Source: Onthophagus taurus (taxonomy: Eukaryota > Arthropoda > Insecta > Coleoptera > Scarabaeidae). Taken from it: DNA of 64,000 bases. The DNA is taken from assembly GCF_036711975.1 (NCBI RefSeq), contig NC_091975.1:2234501-2298500 (forward strand). Reading direction: 5' to 3'. The notes below the pieces were generated by a model, which ran no database searches, was not told the DNA's origin, and saw only the letters and a list, made by a program, of their open reading frames with translations. How positions within the stretch are numbered: the stretch's first letter is position 1; each line of letters starts with the position of its first letter. A program made the position numbers and the translations under genes. Positions 10,801-24,086 of the stretch are shown here, piece by piece.

Positions 10801-12996
10801 TCACTTCGAAACCATCAGCTTCTAGACACTGGAATTATCGATTACATAATGGAATTAGCCAAAATTTAAATTAAATTCTGGTTCTAATCACTATAGAACC
10901 TGGATCTAAGTTCTGGATGCTGGAATCAATCATTATGGGTGCTACACTTACCAACTGTATACTGGAATCTACTACCAAAACTCTTATTTATATCATTTTC
11001 GAAGCTATCAGCTTGTAGACACTGGAATTGTCGATTAGATACTGGAATCAACCATTAGATTCTGGTTCTAGTCACCATGGAACCCGGATCTAAGTTCTGG
11101 ATGCTGCAACTAATCACTGGATATACTTATATGGGTTAATTTTAGCCTAATATTAAGATGTTGTTTGGCAATACGCAAACTTTGCTGCTAATAGAAATTT
11201 TTCAACCGACGTCGTCATTGAAGCTTTTCACACTCTATCTTTAGTTTTATTTTAGAACATATCATGTTGGTCTAGTGTCAAAATTTTATGATATTTTGGC
11301 AATTTTTAAGTTCTGCAATGTCAGGTCATGTTGGTCAATAAAGTGTTATCGTCAATTGTCGATTTAGGCCTTACCATACTAGGCCTCTATTTAATGTTAA
11401 TTGATATAAACTTTATTTTTAATTATAAAAATTATTTGATTATTATCAGGTAGAAGAAGAGAAACTTCAAGATGCCCCCCAACAATTACATAATCAAATA
11501 AACTCCGAAAAAGATGTCAACAACAAAATCACTCATCAATACCACACGGTAATCCCAGAAAAAACAACATCGAATAACGAAAAGAAACCGAAAAAAGGCA
11601 CAAACATAAAAAACAGGCAACAACCTTCAACTTCGAATTCTCAAAAAAATAATCAACAGTCCAATAAAGCAAATAACGAATCATTTAAAATAGCAAAATC
11701 CGATTCTGTAAAAAGTACATCCGAAGAATCGAGTTCTAATAATAAAAAATCAAACAAATCCGGTTTAAAAACTTCCACAAAAATGAAATTATTTGCTGGG
11801 AAAACATCAAAAATCAATGATAATAATTTATCTTCAATCCCTAGCACGTCCGATTCAAAAAAGAAACGAAAAAAATCAAATCCCGATGAAACTAAAGATG
11901 AAAAGAAAGATGATGTTAGTAAAGAGGATATTAATCGTGATGATGTTAATAAAGAGGATATTAAAAATATGTTTGAATGTTTCGTTTATAACACTTTAAA
12001 TAAAATTGAAATTCCTGAAGAATGCACAGCTGATGAAACAATTCCAAGTAGTAATGATCATAGTACTTGCGAGGATATTAAGGAATTAATGGAATTAGAT
12101 TTGGAGAATCAAATCGAAATGGATGGTTTAGCCAAAGAATTAATTGAAGATGTTTTGGTGAATATAAACGTTGAAGGAAATGTGGCTAAAAATAATAACG
12201 AACAACAAATGAGTACAAGTTCAACTGAAAATGGTAATCAAGAACTTAATATGGCGAGTAGAGAAGCACTGTTTGATCCAAATTCGGAAACCGATATGTT
12301 GGAAGAATTTGGAATCCCACCGGAAATTGCTGTACAAGATAATCAAATTAATCTAAATAATCAAGATAATCATATTAATCAAGATAATCAACTTAATCAA
12401 AACAATCAAATTCAACCTAACATAATTGTAATTGGTGTTAATATTAACGATGAAGATGGAGTTGGTATTTAATTAAATCAAAATTAATTTTTTAATTTTA
12501 ATTCTTAAATTTCTAATTTAGTTATGGCCGAAAACACCGAGCAATTTCCTAATTGGTTACTTCAATTATTAGGTGCAAACGTTGAAGACCCCGGTGAATC
12601 CCACGATGAGCCTCACTTTTATTGCCAAGGTGACGGAATTGGTAGCTTACCTCACAAAAATGAATTCCTCCCTTTTTATTTATCCTTTTTTCCTTTCCCG
12701 GTACTGATCAAGGTGTTCATCCTTCAATAATCGAGGTAGAATTGGACGAAGAGGAATCTTCGTCCGATTCGACGAGCAGTAACGATCAAGCGGAAGCCGA
12801 AAGAACAATTTCTGAATCGGTTGTTGGCCCATTACCCAACGACGAATTAGAGACATCCGAACCGATCGAAACAGCGAGCGGGCCGAATTTAGTCACGGCC
12901 GGAAGTGCCACTGAAAGTACAGACGAATTTTTTGACACGATTGATGAGCAATCAGCGTTTAATGTTGATACGTCGAGAATGGATCCTGATGGGTAA
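7843..12996 (+). CDS. Hen1: Hen1 small-RNA 2'-O-methyltransferase, six exons
   Basis: Hen1 puts a 2'-O-methyl group on the 3' end of piRNAs and Ago2-bound siRNAs, protecting them from tailing and trimming. Exons read as 7843-8336, 8398-9096, 9228-9477, 11450-12464, 12522-12641 and 12713-12996; all introns are GT-AG and phases agree, giving 953 residues. The SAM-binding motif VDYGC is at 84-88 with acidic loop VDID at 109-112. The metal-binding set is E164, E167 and H168 in IELIEH, rebuilt across the first splice, plus the histidine of FRHFDHKFEW (H214, possibly H211). TPNAEFNVVF and GNPPNN are further Hen1 hallmarks. The catalytic part ends near residue 250. The rest is an Asn/Asp/Glu/Ser-rich, probably disordered tail absent from the roughly 390-residue fly and vertebrate enzymes. 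Residues 1-15 are hydrophobic. For exon 5 a donor 12 nt earlier is also in phase. AATAAA lies at 13026-13031. Further upstream exons cannot be excluded. Confidence 0.92.
10339..10467 (+). mobile_element. LINE reverse-transcriptase fragment in Hen1 intron 3
   Basis: Forward translation reads FPKLWKLARIVPAFKHGE, then a short link, then ITDYRLISLLSNFGKI. This fits the finger region of non-LTR (jockey/CR1-like) reverse transcriptases, P-x-x-W-K-x-A-x-[IV]-x-P-x-[FY]-K-x-G then NYRPISLLSxFSKI. The usual NYRPIS is DYRLIS here. The fragment stops soon after and the catalytic FADD box is not present, so it is a dead relic. Confidence 0.65.
10470..11125 (+). repeat. Diverged tandem repeat of 185-200 bp in Hen1 intron 3
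   Basis: The phrase ATTCTGGTTYTAATCAYYAT followed by GGAACCTGGATCTAAG recurs near 10480, 10684, 10877 and 11060, with CTGGA-rich short sub-repeats between. Copies differ by many substitutions and small indels, so the array is old. The remaining intron (9478-10338, 11126-11449) shows only a 12-bp palindrome GGTACCGGTACC at 10247-10258. Confidence 0.75.
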
Positions 12997-15900
12997 ATAT
13001 GAAATTTGGAGATAAAATGAAATTAAATAAAAAAATGTGTGGAGGTGTTGGGTTGGGAAGTGCTCTTTTTGTTGATTCAGGTAAAAAATTAATTGTATCG
13101 CGGTGATTTTTATATATTTTTTATTTATCTTTTTTGCATTTTGAATTGAAATAAAGGTGATTATTATTTTTGAATACTTTTATAGATTTATGATTTTAAT
13201 CTTTTTAGCTAGATGGATTATCAAAGGATTTTTTTTGTGAAGTAATCGTTAAAAGTGAAAAGTTGAAATTTTATTGATAAAGCACTTTTGATTTTAAAAT
13301 TATTTTTGTTACTTTTATAGCGACGTATCTATTAAAATTGGAACGTGAATGTAAATGTAATCAATTATTTTATTTTTGAAAATCAACTCAACCGGAGAAG
13401 ATAAAGTTTACTTTGTGACTACAAGGAAGTATATAAAGATTAATTAGTCACCAAGATTCTCTTTTTACAATGCGATTAGTACTTAATATTATTCTTATTT
13501 AATTTCTTATTTTTAGTTTTTTTAATGTTTGTAAAGCAGGGTTGGGAGATGAGTATTTTGGGGATGGTGTAAGAAACAAGAAGCAATTGAGGAATTTGCG
13601 AGTGAAAAACATTTGTACATTCATTAATTATTATTTAGAATAGTCTTGGAATATTCCATTTCGTTTTCTTTCCTTTCATTGACCCACTATCAAAATCAAT
13701 TAATTGTTGCATCCCTTCTATTGACAGAAAAATCAATTAGAAACCTTGACGATAAAAAATCGTCATTTAACGATCCCCATGGGAGGTTGTTCACCTCCAA
13801 CATCACGAACAACGTTTCATAATTCCACACAGTAGTAGCCCGAGGGATTGATGATCTCACAACAAGCCTTTTACTTCTTGCGGTTTGTTGATTTGGCACA
13901 ATTTTTTCCCCACATAATTATAATCTTATTAAATGTAATATTACTCCAAGAAATCATCCCGGATTTAATAAAAGAAAAAAAACAAAGGTCTATTTTAACA
14001 ATCACTTCTTGTAAACAATAAGATTCTCTCGTGAGTTCTTCATGAGAGATAATCTTTCAAGGCTGATTCCGACCACCTCTTCTTTTTATTTCGAGATGGA
14101 GAGAAAGGTCGAGATCTGACAACGACGACGACGATGGAAGAGAGATCTCTTGGAAATTTTTATCGAAATCCCGACTTCTCCAAGAAGAAAAAAATGTGAA
14201 AACCGATTTTGCTCTTTGGATGTTGGAAATTTGATTATCATACGGAAGCTGCTTCGAATTCCATCGTTTCCTTATTGGCCAAGAGAAAATGTTCTTCTCT
14301 ACTTACGTTAGATGGGTTTCTGTGTTACTTCTGAAATACTTATAATTTTTTAATTTTTGTAATTAACTGAAAATAATTTATTAAGACATTTTCGATTAAT
14401 TTAAAAGGAGCAAGTGAAAGGAAACTTCTATTGACAAGTTCGTGTCAAATGATCTCCATCCAAGGATAACATTTTAAAGCTCGATTAAAAATTGTAATTC
14501 CAAATAGAAACGAGAAATCGAACTCAAATTGCATCACCAACTCCTTTTTTATCAACATTTTTAATCCAATTTCTTAATTTTTAAATAATTTATTCACGTT
14601 AATATAAAATTTATTCTTCCGAAGATTGAAAATACAATTTCGTCGTTGGCATTAAAAGTTACTCTTGATTTTGCTTGTAACCTTGCGATGGAAACGAGGC
14701 CAATGTCGCCTTCGAGGTTTTACTTTGCGTCTTTGTTCACCAAGTAAACTTAAATCATCTTGGAAAAGAGAAAGAGATCGGATCCTCCAGACAACTGGCC
14801 GCCGACGACGTTGAAACTGCAGGAAGTGCAAACAACCTGTCGACTTCTTCGTTGTTGTCGCGCGGTGGCATTCCTCCGGAAGAAGATGATGCGTTGTTGG
14901 TTTAACAATTTGGATTTCCGGTGAAAGTATTCCGCAACAATTCGATTAATTAGGGTTAAGTTATCGCCGGTCGAGTCGCATTACAATTGTGTCGCTTAAG
15001 AAATGTTTACGTAATCACGTCCTGAATGAGGTGAGGAATGTTTTCGGAAGAAAAGGTTTTTCGCTTTAGCAATTGAAAAAAAAGATTTTTTTTATCGCCG
15101 ATTTATAATCCGGGAATTGTACACTAAACGTTACATATAAAATTTATCGTTTTCGATTTATCAACGTTTGTTATCTAACCTGATTTATTGATGATCATAT
15201 TAATTTTTTTAACATATTAATTAAATGGGGAATTCAATTATTCATTTCAATGGAACTAAGTGCATCCACTTCATTTGGAATGTATCTATTGTTACTCATT
15301 AAACGTTTCATTCATTTATTATAAAAATCTACTATTAAATATGTTGAAATTCATCATATCTTGATAGTGGTTTTTTTTAATTATTTTAAGTTTCTTGAAT
15401 TTGAGTGTTTTGCAAACTTTTAAGAAACTTTAATATAAATATACTCCATTCTGACGTATCAGACTTGCATCATCGGCAGTTTTAGACTACATATCATCTA
15501 GGGTTATCTTCATGATCTTCCACAAAAACGAGGTTCACAACGAATTTTATTCTTCTTCTGTCTTCATCTAGCAATGCTTGTTCGAAGTTTACAAGCATTT
15601 CAGCGTCAAACGTGTTTGCACTTGGAGTTATGGTGGTTACTCCAATTATTACAGTTTTTCAAGAAACTAAATCCAAATAAATGGACCGCCAGTATGTGAG
15701 CAGAATTCCATTTTGGATTTACACTTCCTGCAGTTTCATTCCTGCAATTTTCTAATCTCATTTTTTTTGCCAGAAAACTTCTTCTGCCTGAAACTAAGCT
15801 CAACTCATCCACGCCCAAGTAAGTAGCAAATTTAACAAAATTCCCAACCCAAGTCAAATTGTGTTTTTCAAGCTAAGCCACGCAAACGAAGCCGAAACCA

Positions 15901-16325
15901 TCCATAACTAAGCCCAACTCATCTATTCACAAACTCAGATTTAAACTAAACCTAACCGAACTCATTAAAGCAGAATGAAGCAGAAGAATTTTTGAATCGA
16001 TGGGAAGTCAATGATGGAAAGTGCAGATTCGAGGTAAAATATTAAAGAATTAAAATCTAAAAAAAGACGATTTTTAAACCAAACATATTTTTATTATTTT
16101 TTATGTAAGAATTTGTAATCAATCCCTTTTAATATTTGTTGTATCATTTTAAGGATTCCCGCGAATTGATTTGTTACACAGTGTCAAAATGAAATAACAG
16201 TAAACACAGCAAACAGTACTTATTACCAAATCAACAACGTTTAATCAACACCGTTAAGTCCCAAAAAAAAAAGATAATAAATAAATAAATAACATCTTAA
16301 CCCATATAATATATTTAACTTATTT
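12997..16325. other. Intergenic region between Hen1 and the membrane-protein gene
   Basis: No gene is supported. Two GC-richer patches stand out: 14060-14170 (GACGACGACGACG run) and 14660-14910, which is open on the plus strand for about 75 codons but has no ATG or splice context. A minus frame at 13696-13899 has no recognised homology. The rest is AT-rich and featureless. Confidence 0.4.
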
Positions 16326-16803
16326 TTGTTGATTTATTTTGGTATTAGAAAATACGTTTATTTATTATTTCTATTAGTTTTTCCAGAAGTCTTCTTGTGT
16401 ACCTCACCTCAACCAAACGACAGAACTTCAACAACCTGCTGCCGTTTTTTTAAGGTGGGGAGTAACAGCAACAGGCCACCAGTCAGTTGGTTCGCAGTAG
16501 AAAGCGGCCCCACGATTCTACCGTCCACACAGTTACACATACAATTGCGACTTGAACGAAGGTGTCTCAGTTCGTTTGATGGTGAAGTGTTTTATACCAT
16601 TTTTATTTTCAATCGTATTCGCAAAACCCGTCCGAGACTTTTAACGAAACAACACGAAGAAAAGGAAAGATGTTGGAAAGGGTTACCTTGATCGTGTGAT
16701 GTGATCCTACCATTTGGTGCTGATCGCGTTTTTTAAGTTTTTCGCATTCTATTTTTCCCTTTCTTCCCGTTTTACTTTTTTTCTTATTTTTAATTTAGTG
16801 AAA
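16326..16803 (+). promoter_or_regulatory. Probable leader and promoter region of first exon 1a
   Basis: This GC-richer block directly precedes the exon 1a ATG and probably contains its 5' untranslated leader. It carries a 121-codon open frame from 16326, but composition and position fit a leader better than a protein, and the frame ends before exon 1a. No TATA box was seen. Confidence 0.35.
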
Positions 16804-16906
16804 ATGTTAAATTGTACAGATTTGGAGTGTATTCTTCATCACCATCACTATTATGCTCAATTGCATCATTTAACTCATGGGACTCATATTCAGGATGGAG
16901 GACCCG
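16804..16906 (+). CDS. Alternative first coding exon 1a of the membrane-protein gene
   Basis: ATG at 16804 opens 34 codons plus one base and ends at a good donor, GACCCG|GTGAGC. The N-terminus starts MLNCTDLEC and is histidine-rich, with eight His in about 18 residues. The splice phase is 1, the same as exons 1b and 1c and as required by the common exons at 35705, 37890 and 57969. No known family was recognised for this N-terminus. Assignment to this gene rests on strand, phase and position, so it could belong to another gene. Confidence 0.5.
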
Positions 16907-18164
16907 GTGAGCATTAATTAAATATTATCTTTTTTTTGTTATATGAGTTCTTTAAAAAAATGACTCACTAACTAAGCTAAAATGGAAAATTTTCTGATCG
17001 ATAACAATTTTGTTAAAAACGTATTGTTAAAGATATTTTCCAAAAATAGTTTAGTATCGAAAAGAATTAAAAATAAAAATAAGTAAGAAAATCTTATCAC
17101 CAAACAAAAAAAATTGACTTTTAAATCCATTGTTTGTTTTAATAGACTCGAAATCGCAACTCAACTCCTATATTATTTGTACTTGCGTAAATTGAATACA
17201 TTGTTTGCCTTCGCATTCCTTCCGATTTCAATCATCCTAGATTTTCCTTTCGGTTTGATCGTTATAAAAAATTAAACCCAGGAAATATGAATTAATTAAA
17301 CAAGGATTGAAATTGATCAGGTGGGAGAGTAAAAAATTTCCGCTTCGTTGTGTTTCTCTCCTCCTTTTTTTTTATCTCCGATAACCTTCGATAAAGTCGG
17401 TCTATACCATAGGAATTCATTTTAAAATGACAATAGGTATTCTGGTATTCGTTATTAGTACATAGGGACGTTAATAATTACATGCAACCATGACCTTGTT
17501 TATTCAAGAAAAGAAAGATTATGAAAATTTTTATTGATTAAAATTGTTATGAAACAAACTCAATTTTAATAATAAGTTATATTAAGTATTAAATTACAGT
17601 ATCGCCATCTATTAAAATCTATTAGTACTAAATTTTGTATTACTACATTGTAAACATAATTGATTATTGTTAACCTTGAGATTTTATGCAAGCCCAAGTC
17701 CATTTATTGTTGTGTATAACTTAAGCAGGAGATTTTGTTCAATCCCGTTAACACCTCGAAAGTTCAATTTATCTCCAGGATAGGATTAAGGGCTATTGAA
17801 ACAGCAATTACTTTTGCACATGCCAATATTTCGCTTATATATTTTAAACTTCTTTAGGGTTTGAATTTAAATTGTACTAGAAACAGCGAAAAAATCCTAA
17901 AAATCAGTAATAACGCATATCTTAATAGTATGTGTCAACCAATGACCTTTGTGGTTTTCACATGGTATTAAGCATAGGTAGTTTAGGCATTGTGTAATAG
18001 ATGGGTTTGCTGATGCTATATTAAGTTTTGTATCCAAACTTGGATTTGGATACAATTGGATTGCGTAATTTGGGTTGAAGCTAGACTTAGGCTTGGATAG
18101 TTTAGGTTTAATCTGGAATGAGGTTGGTTGAAGTAACATTGTTGCAATCACAGCAAGTATTAAC
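16907..18164 (+). other. Intron sequence after exon 1a
   Basis: AT-rich and without recognisable exons. Around 17767-17812 a sequence ATAGGATTAAGGGCTATTG is repeated in direct orientation, slightly changed, at 18928-18967, flanking the inverted element listed next. Confidence 0.35.
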
Positions 18165-18920
18165 TGGACCGCGTTATGCATCACTTGACTAAGCGACAAA
18201 TGAATAATGTTGAGAAAAACTCAGGTTTAAAATGTCAACCTCAATTTTGACATATTTGTAATCTTCGTTCAAAATCCTTTAAAATGAGTACAAACACGAC
18301 ATATTTATCTTGAATATTAATGAAGTTATGGTCAACTTCCGGTTTAGAATGTCAGCGTCATTTTTGACATATTTGTAATCGTCGTGAAAAATTCCAATAT
18401 TACTCGAGATATAAGAACTTCCGGTTTGAAATGTCAATGTCAATCATTTTGACATATTCTTAATTTTTATAAAATGTCTTAATATTTGTCACAAAAACAA
18501 AAATATAATTATTAAAAAAATTAAAAATTAAGGTTGGTATTAATATTTAAAAATTAAATTGCTATCTTCATGTTGCTAACTTAGGGTTTAATGTTTTTTA
18601 TTCTAACTTTTTTGTATTTTGAGATAAGTGCGTCATCTTTGGACTCATTTTAAAGGGTTTTTAATGAAGATGACAAATATGTCAAAATTGACGTTGACGT
18701 TTCAAACCGGAAGTGATTGTAGACGTATGATGCAAAACGAACTTGAAATCGTATAACGTGATTGGCGCTTAGCTTTATCCTTTAAAACAAATAGTATTTT
18801 AGGTCTTTCGGTATTCTGAATTTTTCTAAGATAAGTTAAGTTAAGACCTACCAGACAGCATGAAAATCTCTAAAAACGATAAAATATCGCTTAGTCAAAT
18901 GATGTATAACGCGGTCCAAC
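18165..18920. mobile_element. Inverted-repeat element (MITE-like), about 750 bp
   Basis: The left arm GGACCGCGTTATGCATCA (about 18165-18197) reappears inverted at 18888-18919. A second, inner arm at about 18220-18290, with GTCAACCTCAATTTTGACAT, is inverted at 18642-18714. Two further direct copies of the inner motif (ACTTCCGGTTT then TTTTGACATAT) lie at 18340-18380 and 18413-18460. No coding sequence is present. Nested inverted arms with internal sub-repeats suggest a non-autonomous DNA transposon. Confidence 0.55.
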
Positions 18921-21900
18921 TACTTTATTTCCAAAATAGGATTAAGGACTATTGAAATAGCGATTCGTAGTAATTCGATAGGAATTACAAAAATTAATTT
19001 CGTAAGAATTCTCGGCGAAATATAAAAATATTATAAATATTGCAGTTATGTCACCTAAACGTTTGCGGAAGTCTAGAAAGAATTATTTTGTCGAAAATAT
19101 TATTTAATATGGAAATGACTTAAATTGTTGCGGTTACAAGATAAAAAAAATGTCAGAAAGTTTAAAAATTAATTAATGGGGTAATAATCAAACGGTTACG
19201 TATACTTGACCTAAAGTTATGTCATTTAAGCGTTTTCTATTTTTAACAAATCCATTTTACTGTAAATTTGAGTAATATGTGAAAGAATTTTTTGATATAT
19301 CAATTAATTTTATTTCGCAAAACAATTATTTAAAAATGATTCACTTATTTTATTCAAAAAACTTTGTGTAACTTTATTTTCTTCTTTATTTTTGTAATGA
19401 CCGATAAAAACATTAAAGTGGTCGATGTTATGATGCTGCCCACCAACTCTCAAAAGAGATCGTTTGCGTAACTCGGATTGAGAAACTTTAACGTACCAAA
19501 TTCGGTCGAGAAAATCACTATAATTCACAACTTTTTTTTTTAATACTTATTGATTTAAAAATTAGGTTGGGTTTAATAAACTTATAATTTCTTAATTTAG
19601 GTTGATTCTATTTCAAGATGTGTAGTAAATTTGAAATTTCCATCACGTTCAGTGCCAATATCCTTCTGAAGCTATGCAATTGTGAACCCGTTAGAACAAC
19701 ATACTTTGAATTGTTTTATTGATGGTGACTTATCAAGAATTTCAATATAATTTATTTGCAAACTTGCTCGTTTCGTTAACACCATAAATTAAATTATTCG
19801 GTGTAAATGTCACGTTTTTACAATGTTTTTAATTATTAATAACCTATTGTATAAACTTTTTTACGTTTGGTACGCATAAGAATTGCAAATTAGTGTTAAT
19901 ATTTCAAATTTAATTTATTCAAACTCAAGGAATTAAATTTCTTCCTGGATTTAATTTTATATATATAAATTTTTTTTTAATGAAATTCTATAGCTATCAA
20001 ATAACGTGTAAATGTATCTGGGTGAATACTTACGTAATGCACGTGTTTGAACGGTCTCGATTGTGTCCTGAATGTAGATTAATCGAAAACAACGAAAAAC
20101 AAATTTAAAACTACTTCATACATTTTCAAATATCTATTTTAACAAAAACAATGTTCAATAGTAAATATTTGTTTCAATTGAAATTCGATTATAATTTAAA
20201 ATTAAAAATTATCTAACTCGTTGTTATCTTTTATACTAATAAAGTCACGAGATCGTTCACAAAACAATGTACAAAACGTGATTTTATGACGAGGAGACAA
20301 TATTTGCATTACTCGAATTATTCGCAATGACGTAAAAAATAGAAAGTTCTTTTTTTAGTTTGTTTTTAAACTTTCTATCATTAACGGGCATAATAAACAA
20401 AAAAAATTTTTTGTAGCGAAATATTATAATTTAAAATTTTTGATTTTTGTGTATTTGAAGGTAGAATTATATTCTACAAATATTTTGAAGGTTGTACATG
20501 CTTCGAAATAAGGATATGCCGAATTACTGCCAATTCAAAGCGGCAATCATCCAATAGATGAGACGCGGGTGACTCCTTTTAAGAGCTTAATTACAACTCT
20601 GACTCGCTTTTACTCGGATAATTGGGGAAATTTTTAAAAAGGATTTAACCAGGAAATTCACTTAAATACTCTCAAATCGCTAAATCATATTTTTTTAGAT
20701 ACATTAATTAAAATCATATCATAATTAAGGAATGGACAAGATGAAAGATGAAGTAAATGATTCTGCAAGAAAGATTACTTATGTTGATGCAAGGGTTTGG
20801 ATGAAAGTCTCCATGGGTTCCAAATGATAAGGATTAGAATACTTGCTGCTATCTTTTTGGTTCAGAGCACACTCTGGCATTTCCTTGAAATCCAGAAAGG
20901 TTTTTGATTAAATTCTTGCAACACGTAGAAATGGGTTGAGTTTGAATTTTGAATCAATTGATGTCTTTTTGGCATCCTTTTTTGATTTCATTTACAAAGA
21001 AGTCTTAGAAACAAGATAGTTAAAACAAATTGAACGATTTTAAAACAAATTTAAGTTTGGAAAGTATTTGATTTTATATAGTACTTGACATATTAAAATC
21101 CAAGTCAAATAAACTTTAGTAAAGGTTGTTGAGGAATCCAAGAGGGGCACAGCAATGAATAAATTGCTTTGTGAGAGTCACGAGGGCCAATTTACCAATC
21201 GGTGACCATCACGACTTGTTTGATGGTGAAAAAACCGCCTGACTTTGCCCTCTTTTACATAGTAAACACATTATTTTATTATTACACATAAAAAAATCAT
21301 TAAACAAAAGTTAAATTTATTTTAAAGGATCACGTTTCAGCTTTTTTTTTATTTTCAAATTTGATTCAATCACCATCGATTACGTTTACTAACATTAATA
21401 GTAACATTCTTGAGAGTTATTTTAAACGCTTCATAAATCTCGTTTTTTCTTGGCAATTTTCTTTTAACATTTAATGGTCACGCTATAAAAAAATATTAAT
21501 TTACCTATAAACTGTGGTAAATTAAAACGTTCGAGTTGATTATTTCGAAACAAGAAAAATAAATAAAACGTAAAACTGTCCGTGAATATGTAGTTGAAAA
21601 CAACAACCGTTATGTGAAAGAACGAGCTGAATTCGTTTGTGTTGTTGAGGCGATTTCGAAACAATTTATATTATAAAAAAGAATCTGATATAAAATAGTT
21701 TCAAAAACATCAATTATTAAAGATAAGGAATTTTTTGTTGTGTAACAAATAATGTCAAAAGGAGAATGAGGAATTTCTAAGTGGTAAATGGAATTTGTTC
21801 TTATCTTTGTTTACATGATATGGAGAACAAAAGTATTTAACTACCGCAAAGTATTGGTGGGAATGAAACTTTTAAAATAAAACTTTTAATAGTAAACTAA

Positions 21901-23990
21901 TAATAATGAATAAATAACGTTTGATGGAATTAGAACAAATATTGTACAATTTCAATGACGTCAACTTGTTCAATAGAATTATTAGATACAACGTTACTCA
22001 AAAAAAAAAAAACACCGAGAAACTGGGTATCGCTAATAAATTCAGTCGAGGAATGTTAAATAAACCTCGAGGAGTTCTTGCGTAAGTCGGTGGTAGCACA
22101 GAAAATGTCTTGGGAATTCATCGACGTTAATGACCTGTTTCAGGATTTCCCTAAATGAAAATTTTTAAATGAAAAGATTGGCCCAAAACATTTAGACATT
22201 TATCCAACCTTTTAAAGTTAATCGTGATTTATTTACATTTAGAAAACAAATTATCTACAACACAATAACACAATTATCATTTTGCAAAAAATAGCACATA
22301 CGTTTTCCGTCTGTTTCGTTTCTTCATTCAATTAGCGAGTGTTAAATTGCTAGCATCGCAATAAATAAAACTCGAAAAAGTTAAATTCGACTTTTAATTA
22401 TTAAAAGAAAAATCAACCTTGACCACAACTTTTACTACAAGTCTTTTTTTTGCATCTTTCATTCCCCGTTATCTCACTCGGGCAACAATAAAAAGTGTTC
22501 AAAACAAATCCGCTTTATTTGCCGGGATTAAATCTTGACACGATTCTTTTGGATTTGTGTCAAGTGGTTTATTAATTTAAACTTATTATTATTTGATGTT
22601 TAAAACGTTTATGGAAATCCCCTTTTTATAAAAAAATGTAAATCGATGCAGTGTAAATAAAATAGTTGTCGCTCCCGTTTTAAGAATGCTTTAAGAAATG
22701 TAAATGAAATCCAAGAATTAAAATGTTTATTCAACGCGTTTTATTGAAACGTTCACTGAATCATATAAATAATCAACGTTTTGATTAATTATTTTGTAAT
22801 TTTTTAACACGAAAATCTCTTCGATCTAATTCTCATTTTAATCTGATGAAGCGATAAAAATTTGATATTGATCGATAAAAATATTTTATCTTAAACTAAA
22901 TAAAAAAAAAATTTTGTTTTAAATTTCTATTCGAAATTATCGTTTTTGTATGCAAATTGAAGCATAACGCTTCAATTCGCGTTTGTATTGCGGTTAAATT
23001 ACATCATATCGACGTCGAAATGGGGGAAATACACAATATGTGCGTGTGGTAACCTACTTTTTGACATTGTAATCAAGCAGTTTACTTAATTTAATTTTTT
23101 TTTTTTGATTCGTTGAAACCACTTTGAAAATTACTTAATTGGAATAAAAATCGTTAAAGTAATAAGAGGTAATGGCAATAAATTGCTTTAAAATCTTGAA
23201 TCTCCTTGGGAAAACAAAATATTTTAGTTTCTTTCAAAAAATTAGAACTCTCTCAATATTCTTCAACAGTGTCGCATTTTTTAATATCTAATAACTTTAG
23301 TATTCTCAATGAGGAGTCTACAATATCTAGCAGATCTTTACAAAATCGTCTATATTTACCTCATCTATTAGATCCCTCAACATCGTCTCTGACATCTTTC
23401 AACATTAGCCTTAATGTTCTTTTTGAGACCTCTCAGCATTGTCATAAAATTAATTCCTATCAATGTTGTAAAACGCATAACAAGACAAATACAGAGATTG
23501 GTGATCTTTAACGACAACCTCATCATCTTAAAATGGTAATAATCATCTCCAATTAGGTTGGAATAATTAGAATTGGGCCGAAAAGATATTATTCGATTTT
23601 TTTTTGTTTAAAATAATTTAAGTCGTATTTACACCGATTTGAAACACTTAATAACCTGTTTTCTTTACGCAATTCTTGTTGTAATGTTTATGTCTGTTCG
23701 CCCATTAAGGTTAACAATAAGAATAATAGATAAAAACGTCACGGTTTTTAACGAAAACATGTTTATAGTTTTTTACAGAGAAAAAACGTGTGTGGAAAAA
23801 ATTAAATTATAATTTTCAATTTGGTTCATTATCCTTTGAACAAAGAAAAATGGCGATTTTGTTATGCAGGTACCATCATTAATTATTTAAAAAGTGATCC
23901 CAAAAAATATTAATAAAAATTATTATTGTTGTTTAGATCACAAAGTGATCAAGTTATCTTGGGAGCGCGCGCGTCGCTGTTTTTAAGAAT
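18921..23990 (+). other. Long intron stretch without recognised genes
   Basis: Strongly AT-rich. Open frames at 19310-19528, 21464-21664 and 23206-23511 lack homology and coding character. A minus-strand candidate micro-exon at 20034-20067 is discussed in the findings. Nothing else was recognised. Confidence 0.4.
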
Positions 23991-24086
23991 TTCTGTTACT
24001 TCACCATTCCACCGTTGTTTTTACTCAATTTCCTATATGATGGCGCTGTCGTCGTTGTCCGCGGAAACCGTAAACACACCGAATAT

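Noticed and set aside
13696..13899. Minus frame thought to be the tail of a LINE reverse transcriptase
   Set aside because: Only a vague R..PR...WN pattern; not enough to support a homology call.
14660..14910. Plus open stretch of about 75 codons in a GC-richer patch
   Set aside because: No ATG, no convincing splice sites and no recognised motif.
16326..16691. 121-codon plus frame with a hydrophobic start
   Set aside because: Position just before exon 1a and lack of any family motif make an untranslated leader more likely.
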